Shown: one piece after another, positions 1 to 8,437 of the stretch
Numbering within the stretch: position 1 is the first letter of the stretch
Layout: the number at the start of each line of letters is the position of its first letter
Assembly (NCBI GenBank): GCA_025350965.1
Contig: JANXWV010000097.1
Location: 1-64,000 of the forward strand
Origin: Rhizobacter sp.
Lineage (GTDB): Bacteria; Pseudomonadota; Gammaproteobacteria; Burkholderiales; Burkholderiaceae_C
Direction of reading: 5' to 3'
Length of the DNA: 64,000 nt
Position numbers and translations under genes: made by a program
The notes under the pieces: generated by a model
Told to the model about the DNA's origin: nothing
What the model saw: the letters and a program-made list of their open reading frames with translations, nothing else
Databases searched by the model: none

Positions 1-41
1 TTGAGGTTTTCCTCGTAAAGCGTGCCGCGAACATTGATCAT
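1..41 (-). CDS. 5' end of an unidentified gene (truncated by window edge)
   Basis: Only the first 13 codons lie inside the window, reading MINVRGTLYEENL. The ATG is preceded at a 7-nt gap by a clear ribosome binding site, AAGGAG on the minus strand (positions 49-54), so the start is convincing. Too little protein is visible to assign a family. It follows the aldolase fusion gene on the same strand after about 250 nt, and a palindrome lies upstream at 99-111, so it probably has its own promoter and may be under separate control. Confidence 0.6.
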   Translation of the reverse strand, partial: MINVRGTLYEENL

Positions 42-98
42 GGGGGGGCTCCTTGGGAAAGACACAAACCGCTATACGGTACAGACGCACCGAATTGT

Positions 99-111
99 GG
101 TTCAATGAACC
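99..111. promoter_or_regulatory. Palindrome GGTTCA-A-TGAACC upstream of a truncated gene
   Basis: A perfect 6-bp inverted repeat with one central base sits about 60 bp upstream of the minus-strand start at 41. The size and placement suit an operator for a dimeric repressor. No regulator gene is in view, and a 13-bp palindrome can arise by chance, so this is only a candidate. Confidence 0.3.
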
Positions 112-254
112 GCCCCGGGCATCAGCGTTTTCCCGCATCGCGTGCACAGCGGCGCCCCGCCCTGGCGCAAGCCAGCGGGCTTTTGCGCGCTGGGCGCGGG
201 GTGGGGTTCTTCAGGTCATCGGTGGGCCGGGAAGGCGCAGCCATCGGGGCGGCC

Positions 255-278
255 CGCCCTGCTTGACCCGGCAGGGCG
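255..278 (-). terminator. Stem-loop downstream of the aldolase-SDR gene
   Basis: CGCCCTGC at 255-262 and GCAGGGCG at 271-278 form a perfect 8-bp stem with an 8-nt loop, 18 nt beyond the stop codon of the minus-strand aldolase-SDR gene. No run of U follows, so it may act as an mRNA 3' end stabiliser rather than a strong intrinsic terminator. Confidence 0.4.
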
Positions 279-295
279 CCCGCTGAACGCGCTGC

Positions 296-2374
296 TTAGC
301 GCAGGGCGGCCGCGATGTTGCCGCCGTCCACGGTCGTCACGCCGCCGGTGGTCTTCATCGCCAGGGCCTGGTGCACGAAAGCTTGCGCTACATCGTCGGC
401 ACCGACCTCTTCGCGCAGCAGGTTGCCGCGCATGTAGTCGTGCTGCGACAAGCCGCGCGCGACCGACCGCGACGCGATCATCTCGTCGTTCAGAAGGCCG
501 CTGCGAATGCGGTCGGCGTTGACCGCGTTGACGCGGATGCCGTCGCCGCCGTGCTCGAGCGCGTATTGCCGCGCCAGCAGCAGCGTTGCGGCTTTCGGCG
601 CGCCGTACGCGCCGAAGCCGGCGCCCGGGTTGATGGCCTGCTTCGAGGCGTTGAACAGCAATGCGCCGCCGCTGCCCTGCGCGCGCATCACCCGCACCGC
701 GTTCTGTGCGACGCACTGGTGCGCGAAGAAGTTGAGCTCGAAGCTGCGCCGCAGCACAGCGTCGGGCAGGGTCGCGATAGCGCCTTCCCAGGCCGCGCCG
801 GCATTCGAGACCACGATGTCGATGCCGCCGAATCGCAAGCAGGCAGCGTCGAATGCCGCGCGCACGGCCTGCGGGTCGGTCACGTCGCAGCCCAAGCCGA
901 GGGCGCGCGCGCCGCACACTTTCGCGGTGCGTTGCGCGGCGGCGGTGTCGAGGTCGAGCACCACCACCTCGGCGCCTTGGCGCGCAAATGCTTTCGCGGT
1001 GGCCGCGCCGATGGCACCGGCCCCGCCGGTGACCAGCACGACCTGCCGGGCCAGCGGCGCCTCGGCGCCCTTGCCGAGCTTGGCCTGTTCGAGCGACCAG
1101 TACTCCATGTCGAACAGGTCGGCCTCGGGCAGCGGCTCGAAGCGGCCCACGGCCTCGGCCGCGACCAGCGTGTCGATGGTGGCGTCAGCCAGGTCGGCCG
1201 CGATGTCGGCATCGGCCTTCGATTTGCCGAGTGCCACCACCCCCACGCCGGGCACGAGCAGCACGCGCGGTGTGGCGTCGAGCGTCTTGCGGGTGCCGCC
1301 CACGCGCGCGTTGTGGCGCTCGAAGTAGGCCGCGTAGCCGGCGGCGTAGGCCTGCAGCCGCTGCTCGACATCGGCGCGGAACGCATCCAGCCCACCGGCT
1401 GTGGGCCGGGCCAGCACCAGTGGCCGGTTCTTGATGCGGATGTTGTGGTCGGGCGTGATGACGCCCGTCCACGCGGCTTGCGCCAGATCGGCGCGGTTGC
1501 AGAAGGCGAGCGCTACCGGGCCGTTGCGCAGCGTGGCGACCATGCGGCGAAATCGCCCGTCGCCGAGTGCGGCGGCACAGGCGCCGCGCAGCAGCGGCAG
1601 CACGTCGGCTGCTGCAGCCGTGGCCGGCGCGGGCGGGGTCGCGGGGGCGTTCGTGGGTGGGGTGGCAGGTGCAGTCGCCACGCGGCTGCGCGCGATGCGG
1701 CCCTCGGCCAGCGTCACCATGCGGATCATCCGTTCGTACGACTCTTCGGCGCTGTCGCCGAAGGTGAAGATGCCGTGCTTGTGAAGGATCAGGCCCTGCA
1801 CGTGCGGCTGTAGCGCGAACGCCTGCGCCACGGCCTTGGCCAGGCTGAACCCGGGCATCACGTAGTCGACGATGGCCATCGTGTCGCCGAACAACTCGGC
1901 GCAGATCGCCCGGCCCTGGGCTTGGTCGGACAGCGCGAGCACCGCGTTCGCGTGCGTGTGGTCGATGAACTTGTGCGGCAGCACGGCGTGCAGCAGCGTC
2001 TCGACCGATGGGTTGGGCGCGCTCGCGTCGAGCAGGTTGCAGCGCTGCGCGTTGACCATGTCTTCGTCGGACAGGCGGTCGAGTGCGAGCAGGCGGCGCA
2101 GCGGGGCCAGCCGCACCGCAGGCAGGCCGGCGGGTTCGATCTCGGCGAGGTCCCAGCCCGAGCCCTTGACGCACAGCACCTCGACGGCATCGCCTGCCAT
2201 GTCGGCAACGCTCGTCTTGACGGAGGTGTTGCCACCGCCATGCAGCACCAACGCCGGCTCGCGGCCGAGCAGGCGCGAGGTGTAGACGCGCAGCGCCATG
2301 TCAGATGCGAAGCCTTGTGCGCCGTAGCGCAGCGTGTATTCCGAGGCTTCGTCGGCAGACCAGTGGTTCTTCAT
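296..2374 (-). CDS. Bifunctional class II aldolase / short-chain dehydrogenase
   Basis: A 692-aa fusion. Residues 1-230 form a class II (zinc) aldolase/adducin domain with the phosphate-binding LHGGGNTS near residue 44, histidines in DHTHANAV at 138-145 and a third histidine in HKHG near 200. A Pro/Ala/Thr-rich linker (about 233-256) follows. Residues 440-692 are an SDR with TGGAGAIG at 449-456, an SNAG motif and the catalytic YGAPK. The family cleaves rhamnulose- or fuculose-type 1-phosphates to DHAP and an aldehyde that the SDR half handles. The ATG at 2374 overlaps the mtnA stop as ATGA, which sets the start and argues for translational coupling. With MtnA upstream, the substrate is more likely 5-(methylthio)- or 5-deoxyribulose 1-phosphate; that is inference. 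Confidence 0.85.
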   Translation of the reverse strand: MKNHWSADEASEYTLRYGAQGFASDMALRVYTSRLLGREPALVLHGGGNTSVKTSVADMAGDAVEVLCVKGSGWDLAEIEPAGLPAVRLAPLRRLLALDRLSDEDMVNAQRCNLLDASAPNPSVETLLHAVLPHKFIDHTHANAVLALSDQAQGRAICAELFGDTMAIVDYVMPGFSLAKAVAQAFALQPHVQGLILHKHGIFTFGDSAEESYERMIRMVTLAEGRIARSRVATAPATPPTNAPATPPAPATAAAADVLPLLRGACAAALGDGRFRRMVATLRNGPVALAFCNRADLAQAAWTGVITPDHNIRIKNRPLVLARPTAGGLDAFRADVEQRLQAYAAGYAAYFERHNARVGGTRKTLDATPRVLLVPGVGVVALGKSKADADIAADLADATIDTLVAAEAVGRFEPLPEADLFDMEYWSLEQAKLGKGAEAPLARQVVLVTGGAGAIGAATAKAFARQGAEVVVLDLDTAAAQRTAKVCGARALGLGCDVTDPQAVRAAFDAACLRFGGIDIVVSNAGAAWEGAIATLPDAVLRRSFELNFFAHQCVAQNAVRVMRAQGSGGALLFNASKQAINPGAGFGAYGAPKAATLLLARQYALEHGGDGIRVNAVNADRIRSGLLNDEMIASRSVARGLSQHDYMRGNLLREEVGADDVAQAFVHQALAMKTTGGVTTVDGGNIAAALR

Positions 2375-3456
2375 GGGCGGCTCGGCGCGCTGCGCTGGAA
2401 GGCGGCCGACAGGTTGTCGGCGAACGGCGCGCTGATGATGCCGCGCTCGGTGATGAAGCCGCTGACGAGCGCGTGTGGTGTCACGTCGAATGCCGGGTTG
2501 CGGGTGGCAATGAAGTGCGGCGCGCTGCGGTAGGTGCCGAAGCCCGTGACCTCGTCGGCCTCGCGCTCTTCGATCACGATGCCGGCGCCGGTCGGAGTCG
2601 CGAAGTCGAGCGTGGACGATGGGCACGCCACGTACAGCGGGATGCCGAAGTGCTTCGCGAGGATGGCCACGCCGAGCGTGCCGATCTTGTTCGCGAAGTC
2701 ACCGTTCGCCGCGACCCGGTCGGTGCCGACGATCACCAGGTCGACATGGCCGCTCTGCATGATGGTGGCGGCCATGTTGTCGGTGATCAGCGTCACGTCG
2801 ATGCCTGCGCACTGCAGCTCGAACGCCGTGAGCCGGGCGCCTTGGAGCAGCGGCCGGGTCTCGTCGGCAAACACGCGAAACGGCGTGCCCGCCGCGTGGG
2901 CCTTGTACATGGGCGCGGTGGCGGTGCCGATGCCGGTGGTGGCCAGTGCACCCGCGTTGCAGTGGGTCAGCACGCCGCAGCCCGGGTGGATGAGCGGCGC
3001 GCCGTGCGTGCCGATACCGTCGCAAAGCGCCACGTCCTCGGCGTGAATGCGCTCGGCCTCGCGCACCAGGTCGAGGTACAACTCGCTGGCGTCGCTGGTC
3101 GCCGAACGTGCCACATGATCGACCAGGCGCTGCAATGCCCACGACAGGTTCACGGCCGTGGGCCGGGCTGAGTTGAGGTAGGCGGCCTGCTCAAGCAACC
3201 GGGCGCGAAACGCGGCGCCCGTGCCGGAGCGGCTGCCTTGCATCGCGACGCACAAGCCGTAGGCGCCCGCCACACCAATGGCCGGCGCGCCGCGCACCTT
3301 GAGTGCGCGGATCGAGGCCCAAACCTGCTCGGCGGAGCCTTGCCGCTCGGACACGCTGTGCAAGGGCAGCCGCGTCTGATCGAGCAGATGCAAGCTGTCG
3401 TCGCGCCATTCGAGCGTGGCGGGCAGGGTGGGCGTGGGGGATGAAGTTGCAATCAC
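2371..3456 (-). CDS. mtnA: Methylthioribose-1-phosphate isomerase
   Basis: 361 aa, the usual family length. It converts 5-methylthioribose 1-phosphate (or the 5-deoxy analogue) to the ribulose 1-phosphate. Signature segments are VRGAPAIG (54-61), LTHCNAGAL with the catalytic cysteine C166, and GTDRVAANGD with the catalytic aspartate D246, followed by the NKIGT segment. It starts with GTG. It lies 90 nt downstream of the NUDIX gene and overlaps the aldolase fusion by 4 nt. No mtnBCDK genes are visible, so the classical methionine salvage route is not encoded here; the aldolase neighbour points to a DHAP-producing shunt. Confidence 0.92.
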   Translation of the reverse strand: MIATSSPTPTLPATLEWRDDSLHLLDQTRLPLHSVSERQGSAEQVWASIRALKVRGAPAIGVAGAYGLCVAMQGSRSGTGAAFRARLLEQAAYLNSARPTAVNLSWALQRLVDHVARSATSDASELYLDLVREAERIHAEDVALCDGIGTHGAPLIHPGCGVLTHCNAGALATTGIGTATAPMYKAHAAGTPFRVFADETRPLLQGARLTAFELQCAGIDVTLITDNMAATIMQSGHVDLVIVGTDRVAANGDFANKIGTLGVAILAKHFGIPLYVACPSSTLDFATPTGAGIVIEEREADEVTGFGTYRSAPHFIATRNPAFDVTPHALVSGFITERGIISAPFADNLSAAFQRSAPSRP

Positions 3457-3546
3457 GGCGCTGCTGACCCTGCCAAAGTTGGAGCGCTACTTTCGCGCCA
3501 TGCGGGTGCGAAAACGGCACACGATGTTAGCGCCAGTGCCCGCGCA

Positions 3547-4122
3547 TCAAGCGACCCGTGCGTGGGCCTTGAACGCCTGCAATACCTGCACGTGTTCGAC
3601 AAAAGCCAGGGTTTCGGGGGCGGCGATCAGTGCGTCGACGCTCAGGAAGTCGATCTCCAGGGCCTCGGCGGTCACGTGGCCGCATGCCGGCAGCGCGCCG
3701 CGCAAGGTGGCGTGAAAGCTCAGCTCGAGCACACACAGTTGCCGGCCACGGTAGCTGTAGTCGATCAGGCCGACATACAGCACTGCGCCGATGTCGGCGT
3801 TGAAGCCGGCCTCTTCGAGCAGTTCGCGGCGCGCTGCCGCTTCGGCCGTTTCGCCGTAGGTCAGAAAGCCGCCCGGCAGGCACCAGCGGCCGATGTGCGG
3901 CTCGGTGCGTCGGCGCAGCATCAGCACCCGGTCGGCGTGGTCCGGGTGGGCCAGCACCGTCACGGCGGCCGGCAACGGGTTCTGGAAGAAGTCGAAGCGG
4001 CAGGCACCGCAGATGTAGACGCAAGCGCTGGCGTCGAAGTCTTCGGGGCGATAGGCGCACCCGCACTTCGGGCAGAAGCGGACATCGCGGTAGCGCTGTG
4101 CGCTGGCCGCGAACTCATGCAC
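3547..4122 (-). CDS. NUDIX hydrolase with N-terminal zinc ribbon
   Basis: 191 aa. CPKC (C17, C20) and CGAC (C38, C41) form a zinc ribbon as in NudC-like and ADP-ribose-type NUDIX proteins. The Nudix box is intact at 85-107: G85, E91, then RELLEEAGF with the metal-binding glutamates. The substrate (nucleoside diphosphate derivative) cannot be read from sequence. It starts with GTG inside the end of the upstream FAD-oxidoreductase gene (8-nt overlap), so the two are co-translated. Confidence 0.85.
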   Translation of the reverse strand: MHEFAASAQRYRDVRFCPKCGCAYRPEDFDASACVYICGACRFDFFQNPLPAAVTVLAHPDHADRVLMLRRRTEPHIGRWCLPGGFLTYGETAEAAARRELLEEAGFNADIGAVLYVGLIDYSYRGRQLCVLELSFHATLRGALPACGHVTAEALEIDFLSVDALIAAPETLAFVEHVQVLQAFKAHARVA

Positions 4123-5503
4123 TGTCGGCCCAGCTCTCGTCGGGAATGGCCTCGCCGCGCAGTTCCTTCGCGGCCTTCTCGCCGGCTTGCAAGCCGCTCA
4201 TCAAGGCTTCGTGGCTCCAGAAGTAGTTCCAGAAGCCGTATCGGCCGGTGGGCACCACATCGTGCTGGAGCATCCAGCTGCGCACCAGCCGCACCGCGTC
4301 CTTGCGGGCGAAATCGTGGATGCAATAGGCGTAGCGGATGTCGCGCGTGCTGGTGAACACGACCTCGTCGCTGCGGTCGAGCAGCCCCACCTTGATGAGG
4401 TCGTCGATCACCCGCTGCACGATGGTCTCGCGGTCGACCGGCTGCTCGACTGAATACGCCACCTCGACGGAAATCGACGACATGCCAGGTGGCGTGACGT
4501 TGTCGCCGAGGTTGTGCGGGAAGCTGATGCGAAAGAAGCTCAGGTCCTTCTCGGGGAAATGCACCCAGTGCCAGCCGTTGCGACCCGGGCGGCCGATGCC
4601 CAGGTTGACGACGAGGATGCTGTTGGTGCGCAGCAAGCTCGCTGCGTGGCGCACGTCTTCGGGCGCATCAGGGCACAAACGCACCAGCTCGGGCAGCGGG
4701 ATCGTGCTGATCAACCGCTTGTAGGCGACCGACGTGCCATTGTCGAAATGCAGGGTGTGACGCTCCACGTCGAGGCGTTGCGCGCGGTGGCCACGGTGTA
4801 TTGCCGACACCCGAGTCGAAAGCGCCTCGGCGATGGCGCCGTAGCCCGGTGCGTTGCTTGGGTAGCGGAAGTCGGCGTTGCTGCCGATGCGTGTCTGCCG
4901 GCTCCAGAGCGCGCCGCGGAGCACCTGCCAGGTGGTGGGTTGCGGCACGCGGTTGCCGGTCCACTCGTGCGTCATTTCACGCGGGTGCACGGTCCAGAAC
5001 TTCTCGCTGTACGGAACCAGGAAGGTGTCGGCAAAGCCGCGCCCGAGCTTGGCGTTCATCCACTCTTCGTAGTTCGCCGGGTCGGCATCATCGCGGCGGG
5101 TCAGGAAGGTCCAGACGCAGCGCACGCGCAGCGCGAGCGGCAAGCCGGCGGTGTTGACCTGGAACGGGTACGCGGTGTACGTGCCGTGCGAGTAAATGTA
5201 GGCCTGACGGCTGCGCTCGTTCAGGCGCACGCCCGAGTCGTCCAGCAGCTTCTGCACCTTGGGGTGGTTGGTTTGAAGGATGTGGATGCCGCGGTCGAAG
5301 GTGAAGCCATTCCGACTGTCGGACGCAGCCACACCGCCCACGTGATGTTCGGCTTCGTAAACGGGTGCGCCACTGGCGAGCGAAGCCGCCAGCCCGGAAA
5401 TGCCAGCGCCCAGAATGACGATCGGCTCGGCGACGATCAAAGCGCGCCTGGCGCGAGCAGCGATCATTTCGTTCGCATCCACGAGAACAGTATCGCTCGA
5501 CAA
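4115..5503 (-). CDS. FAD-dependent amine oxidase/UDP-galactopyranose-mutase-like oxidoreductase
   Basis: About 462 aa. An N-terminal Rossmann dinucleotide-binding motif PIVILGAGISGLAAS starts near residue 27, followed by the GG motif of FAD amine oxidases and protoporphyrinogen-oxidase-like proteins (HHVGGVAAS). Conserved C-terminal features include the YAY/YGFWNYFWSHEALMSG region, where FAD is contacted. I place the start at TTG 5503 because AAGGAAG lies 7 nt upstream (5511-5517); an ATG at 5467 is the alternative. Related proteins often occur beside polysaccharide genes and may act on lipid- or sugar-linked substrates, but the reaction is unknown. It is divergent from the exopolysaccharide locus. 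Confidence 0.7.
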   Translation of the reverse strand: MSSDTVLVDANEMIAARARRALIVAEPIVILGAGISGLAASLASGAPVYEAEHHVGGVAASDSRNGFTFDRGIHILQTNHPKVQKLLDDSGVRLNERSRQAYIYSHGTYTAYPFQVNTAGLPLALRVRCVWTFLTRRDDADPANYEEWMNAKLGRGFADTFLVPYSEKFWTVHPREMTHEWTGNRVPQPTTWQVLRGALWSRQTRIGSNADFRYPSNAPGYGAIAEALSTRVSAIHRGHRAQRLDVERHTLHFDNGTSVAYKRLISTIPLPELVRLCPDAPEDVRHAASLLRTNSILVVNLGIGRPGRNGWHWVHFPEKDLSFFRISFPHNLGDNVTPPGMSSISVEVAYSVEQPVDRETIVQRVIDDLIKVGLLDRSDEVVFTSTRDIRYAYCIHDFARKDAVRLVRSWMLQHDVVPTGRYGFWNYFWSHEALMSGLQAGEKAAKELRGEAIPDESWADSA

Positions 5504-5585
5504 GCTCTGACTTCCTTTTTCCAAACGCCTTGAGGGCTATAGCTGGCCCCATTTTAAAAACGGGCCGATGATAAATCGTAAACAA

Positions 5586-5601
5586 GAGCGCACCGGCGCT
5601 C
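5586..5601. repeat. Small hairpin GAGCGC-ACCG-GCGCTC in a divergent intergenic region
   Basis: A perfect 6-bp stem with a 4-nt loop lies between the FAD oxidoreductase (leftward) and the reductase starting at 5770 (rightward). It sits in the 5' leader of one or both transcripts and could be an operator or mRNA hairpin. The intergenic region is also locally AT-rich (about 5550-5583), as expected for divergent promoters; no convincing -35/-10 pair can be fixed by eye. Confidence 0.3.
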
Positions 5602-5769
5602 AACCAAGGGGGGTACGCTGCTTGCTTGCTGAAACGGGTTCATGCGACGATCCGGCCCGGCGAATCGTCGAGGCAGCCTCACTCTGGCGTGGGCAGAGCA
5701 ACATTCGTTCCGTGCATTGCAAACGGGCCTCCCGCATGGGCGCGCCCTCAACATTCTTGGGGTCTGACG

Positions 5770-6813
5770 ATGTCTAAGCAACTTGAGCGGGTATTGATCA
5801 CGGGTGCAGGCGGCATGCTCGGCAATGCGGTCTATCCGTATTTTTCGGAACGGTTCGCTGCAGTGACGGCGACCGACAAGGACACCAACGAGCCTTGGAT
5901 CTCGTACCTCGATGTGCGCGACACGCCCGATCTGCGCCGCCACTTCGAGTCGATGAAGCCGACCATCGTTCTGCACCTGGCGGCGTGTACCGACCTCGAG
6001 TTCTGCGAAGTCCACCCGGACGTCGCGAAGGCGACGAATGCCGACGCGACCGAAGCCGTGGCCAAGTTGTGCGAAGAGTTCGGCGCGACGCTGGTCTACA
6101 TCAGCACGGCAGGCGTTTTCGATGGCACGAAGGAAGGTTTCTACACCGAGGCCGACGCGCCGAACCCGATCATGGTCTACGGCCAGACCAAGTACGACGG
6201 CGAGCTTCACGCGGCCAGGTACTGCAGCCGGCACTTCATCGTGCGGGCGGGGTGGATGGTCGGCGGCGGAGCGGCCAAGGACCACAAGTTCGTGCACCAC
6301 ATCCTCGGCCAGATCGTCTCCGGCGCGAAGGTCATCCATGCCGTGCACGACCGATTCGGCACGCCCACCTACACCCACGACTTCGCGCTGACGCTGTTCA
6401 AGCTGCTCGACAGCCGCCAATACGGCACCTACCACATGGTGTGCGAAGGGTCGGGTTCGCGGTACGACGTGGCTCGCCACATCCTCGACATCAGTGGGCA
6501 CGACGAAATCGACCTGAAATCGGTCGACTCTTCTTTCTTCGAAAGCAACTATTTCGCACCCCGGCCGGTGTCGGAGATGATGCTCAATGCCAACCTGACG
6601 GCGCTGGGCATCAACCTCATGCGGCCGTGGCGGGAGGCCTTGCAAGACTACGTGACGCGTGAATTCCCGCTGGCTTTGGCCGGCGCGTCGCCCGATGCAG
6701 AGCGCCGCGCGCGGGCCGACCGTCGCAAGAACCCGGTCGCCTGGAATGCCACCGAACGGCGCAAGTCGGCCGGGCGCCGCACGGAAGAAGCCGCCACCCG
6801 ACTTCGCGCCTGA
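5770..6813 (+). CDS. RmlD-like NAD(P)-dependent sugar-nucleotide reductase
   Basis: 347 aa, extended SDR/dTDP-4-dehydrorhamnose reductase family, reducing a 4-keto sugar nucleotide for polysaccharide synthesis. TGAGGMLG at 11-18 binds the cofactor, STAGVF at 112-117 is the active-site strand and the YGQTK motif supplies Y137 and K141. The ATG at 5770 is chosen because the protein begins directly with the Rossmann strand; upstream in-frame sequence has no family character. The last 40 residues are an unusual Arg/Lys-rich tail (DRRK, ERRK, GRR) outside the fold. It is the first gene of the rightward exopolysaccharide locus and ends 7 nt before the export lipoprotein. Confidence 0.8.
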   Translation: MSKQLERVLITGAGGMLGNAVYPYFSERFAAVTATDKDTNEPWISYLDVRDTPDLRRHFESMKPTIVLHLAACTDLEFCEVHPDVAKATNADATEAVAKLCEEFGATLVYISTAGVFDGTKEGFYTEADAPNPIMVYGQTKYDGELHAARYCSRHFIVRAGWMVGGGAAKDHKFVHHILGQIVSGAKVIHAVHDRFGTPTYTHDFALTLFKLLDSRQYGTYHMVCEGSGSRYDVARHILDISGHDEIDLKSVDSSFFESNYFAPRPVSEMMLNANLTALGINLMRPWREALQDYVTREFPLALAGASPDAERRARADRRKNPVAWNATERRKSAGRRTEEAATRLRA

Positions 6814-6820
6814 TCTGACC

Positions 6821-7573
6821 GTGGCATTGCACCAGGGGGCGGCGTTCGCGCTGTCTGCAGCGTTGATGGCCGGCTGCGCTGCGCCGGTCGAGTACCCGGC
6901 GCCAGCGTTGCCGGCGCCTGACGTTGCGCCCGCGCTGTACGTGCCACCGGTCGTCGCGGCGTACCGGCTGCAAGTCGGTGATTCGCTCAGTCTGCGCTCC
7001 TACTTCGACGCTCAACTCAACCAGGAAGCCCTGGTTCGCCCTGACGGTCGCATCTCCGTGCTTCTGGTCGGAGACCTGCTCGCTGCCGGCCTGACACCCG
7101 AACAACTGGCCGGCGCGGTGCGCGAACGCTACAAGCGCGTGGTCGGCGACACCGACGTCACCGCGACGCTGACACGCAGCGCCGGAATGAGCGTCTACCT
7201 CAGCGGCGAGGTTCGCACCCCGTCGATGTTGCCGATCGACGGCAACCTCACGCTGATGCAAGCCATGGCGCGTGTGGGCGGCACGCTGGTGTCTGCCAAC
7301 ACGAGCAACGTTCTGCTGATCCGCAACCAGGACGACGGCACGCTGCTGGTGAGCAAGGTCGACATGGAGCAGATTCTTCAGAACAGGTCGCCCGACGTCT
7401 ACCTGCAACCTCGCGACGTGATCCACATTCCGAAGAGTCAGATCGCTCAGGTCGGCCAGTTCGTCGACCAATACATCAACGCCATCGTTCCCCGCGCGGT
7501 GCAGCTCCAGTTGGGCTGGGTGACCACCCGCGTGACCAACGAGAACCCAGCCGTTCGGGTGACTGCGCCATGA
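6821..7573 (+). CDS. Polysaccharide export outer-membrane lipoprotein (Wza/EpsE-like)
   Basis: About 250 aa. From the GTG at 6821 a hydrophobic signal ends in a lipobox LMAGC (C19), predicting an outer-membrane lipoprotein. The poly-export domain follows (YRLQVGDSLSLRSYFD, then VRPDGRISV), then an SLBB-like segment (VYLSGEV, then MQAMARVGG). Such proteins form the export pore with a Wzz/Wzc-type partner, here at 8438. The start is uncertain: the GTG lacks an obvious ribosome binding site, and an in-frame ATG at 6746 inside the upstream gene would give a longer, more basic N-region. The end overlaps the next gene as ATGA. Confidence 0.85.
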   Translation: MALHQGAAFALSAALMAGCAAPVEYPAPALPAPDVAPALYVPPVVAAYRLQVGDSLSLRSYFDAQLNQEALVRPDGRISVLLVGDLLAAGLTPEQLAGAVRERYKRVVGDTDVTATLTRSAGMSVYLSGEVRTPSMLPIDGNLTLMQAMARVGGTLVSANTSNVLLIRNQDDGTLLVSKVDMEQILQNRSPDVYLQPRDVIHIPKSQIAQVGQFVDQYINAIVPRAVQLQLGWVTTRVTNENPAVRVTAP

Positions 7574-8412
7574 ATGCATCTGCGCAAAGAAGCAGCGCGC
7601 TTGCCGACGAGCCTGATCGGGTGCAGCGCCCCGCCGCTTTGGCGCCGGGCCTTGCGCGGCATGCACTCATCGCGATCGAGGTGGACCCGAGCGCGCCGCG
7701 TGATCACCCGTTGGCCGCAGGGGCCTATCGCGCGCTGGAGGTGACGGTGTCGCTCTTGGCACTCGTGGTCAGCCTGCCGTTGATCCTGCTTCAGTTCGTG
7801 ATCATCAAGCTCGACACGCCGGGGCCCGCGCTGTTTTTCCAGACCCGTTGCGGGCGCAGCAAGATCGTGCGCGGTGCAGACCTGGCCGGGCGCACCGACA
7901 TCGTCAGCGCCACGGGCAAGTTCGAGCCGGATCGCCTGTATTGGGTGCCTTCGACGTTTCAGTTCGTCAAGTTCCGCACCATGTACGTGGATGCGCGCGA
8001 GCGCTGCCCGGAGCTCTACGCACCCCAGTACACCAGCCACGAGGAATTTCGCGCGGGCTTTTACAAGCTCGATGACGATCCCCGCGTGACCCCAGCGGGG
8101 CGCTGGCTTCGCCGGCTCACGGTTGACGAGTTGCCGAACTTGTGGAGCGTGGTGTGCGGGCACATCGGCATCGTCGGTCCCCGGCCGGAGGGCCCGGTGT
8201 TCCTGCCTTACTACTCGGCCGAGGAGATGCAGAAGTTCACCGTGCGGCCCGGCATCACGGGGCTGGCCGTCATCAACGGCCGCGGCACACTGTGCATCGG
8301 CGGGCAGATCGACTGGGACCTGGCCTATGTGCGGCAGCGTTCCGTGGTGGTCGACCTCAAAATCATTGCCATCACCGCGTGGCTGGTGTTGACGCGACGC
8401 GGAGCTTTCTGA
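7570..8412 (+). CDS. Polyprenyl-phosphate sugar-1-phosphate transferase with an unusual insertion
   Basis: 280 aa, bacterial sugar transferase (monotopic phosphoglycosyl transferase) family. It starts repeat-unit assembly by moving a sugar phosphate from a nucleotide sugar to undecaprenyl phosphate. A hydrophobic re-entrant segment lies near residues 50-75, followed by FVKFRTM, the Asp-Glu catalytic motif VDELPNL and the GPRPE motif. Between the usual R-x-G turn and KFRTM there are about 36 residues where the paralogue at 24412 has 8, so this protein has a roughly 28-residue insertion. It also has a longer N-terminus (about 45 residues). Translationally coupled to the export lipoprotein. Confidence 0.88.
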   Translation: MNASAQRSSALADEPDRVQRPAALAPGLARHALIAIEVDPSAPRDHPLAAGAYRALEVTVSLLALVVSLPLILLQFVIIKLDTPGPALFFQTRCGRSKIVRGADLAGRTDIVSATGKFEPDRLYWVPSTFQFVKFRTMYVDARERCPELYAPQYTSHEEFRAGFYKLDDDPRVTPAGRWLRRLTVDELPNLWSVVCGHIGIVGPRPEGPVFLPYYSAEEMQKFTVRPGITGLAVINGRGTLCIGGQIDWDLAYVRQRSVVVDLKIIAITAWLVLTRRGAF

Positions 8413-8437
8413 CCGGCCCCGCCGGACGGACCATCGA

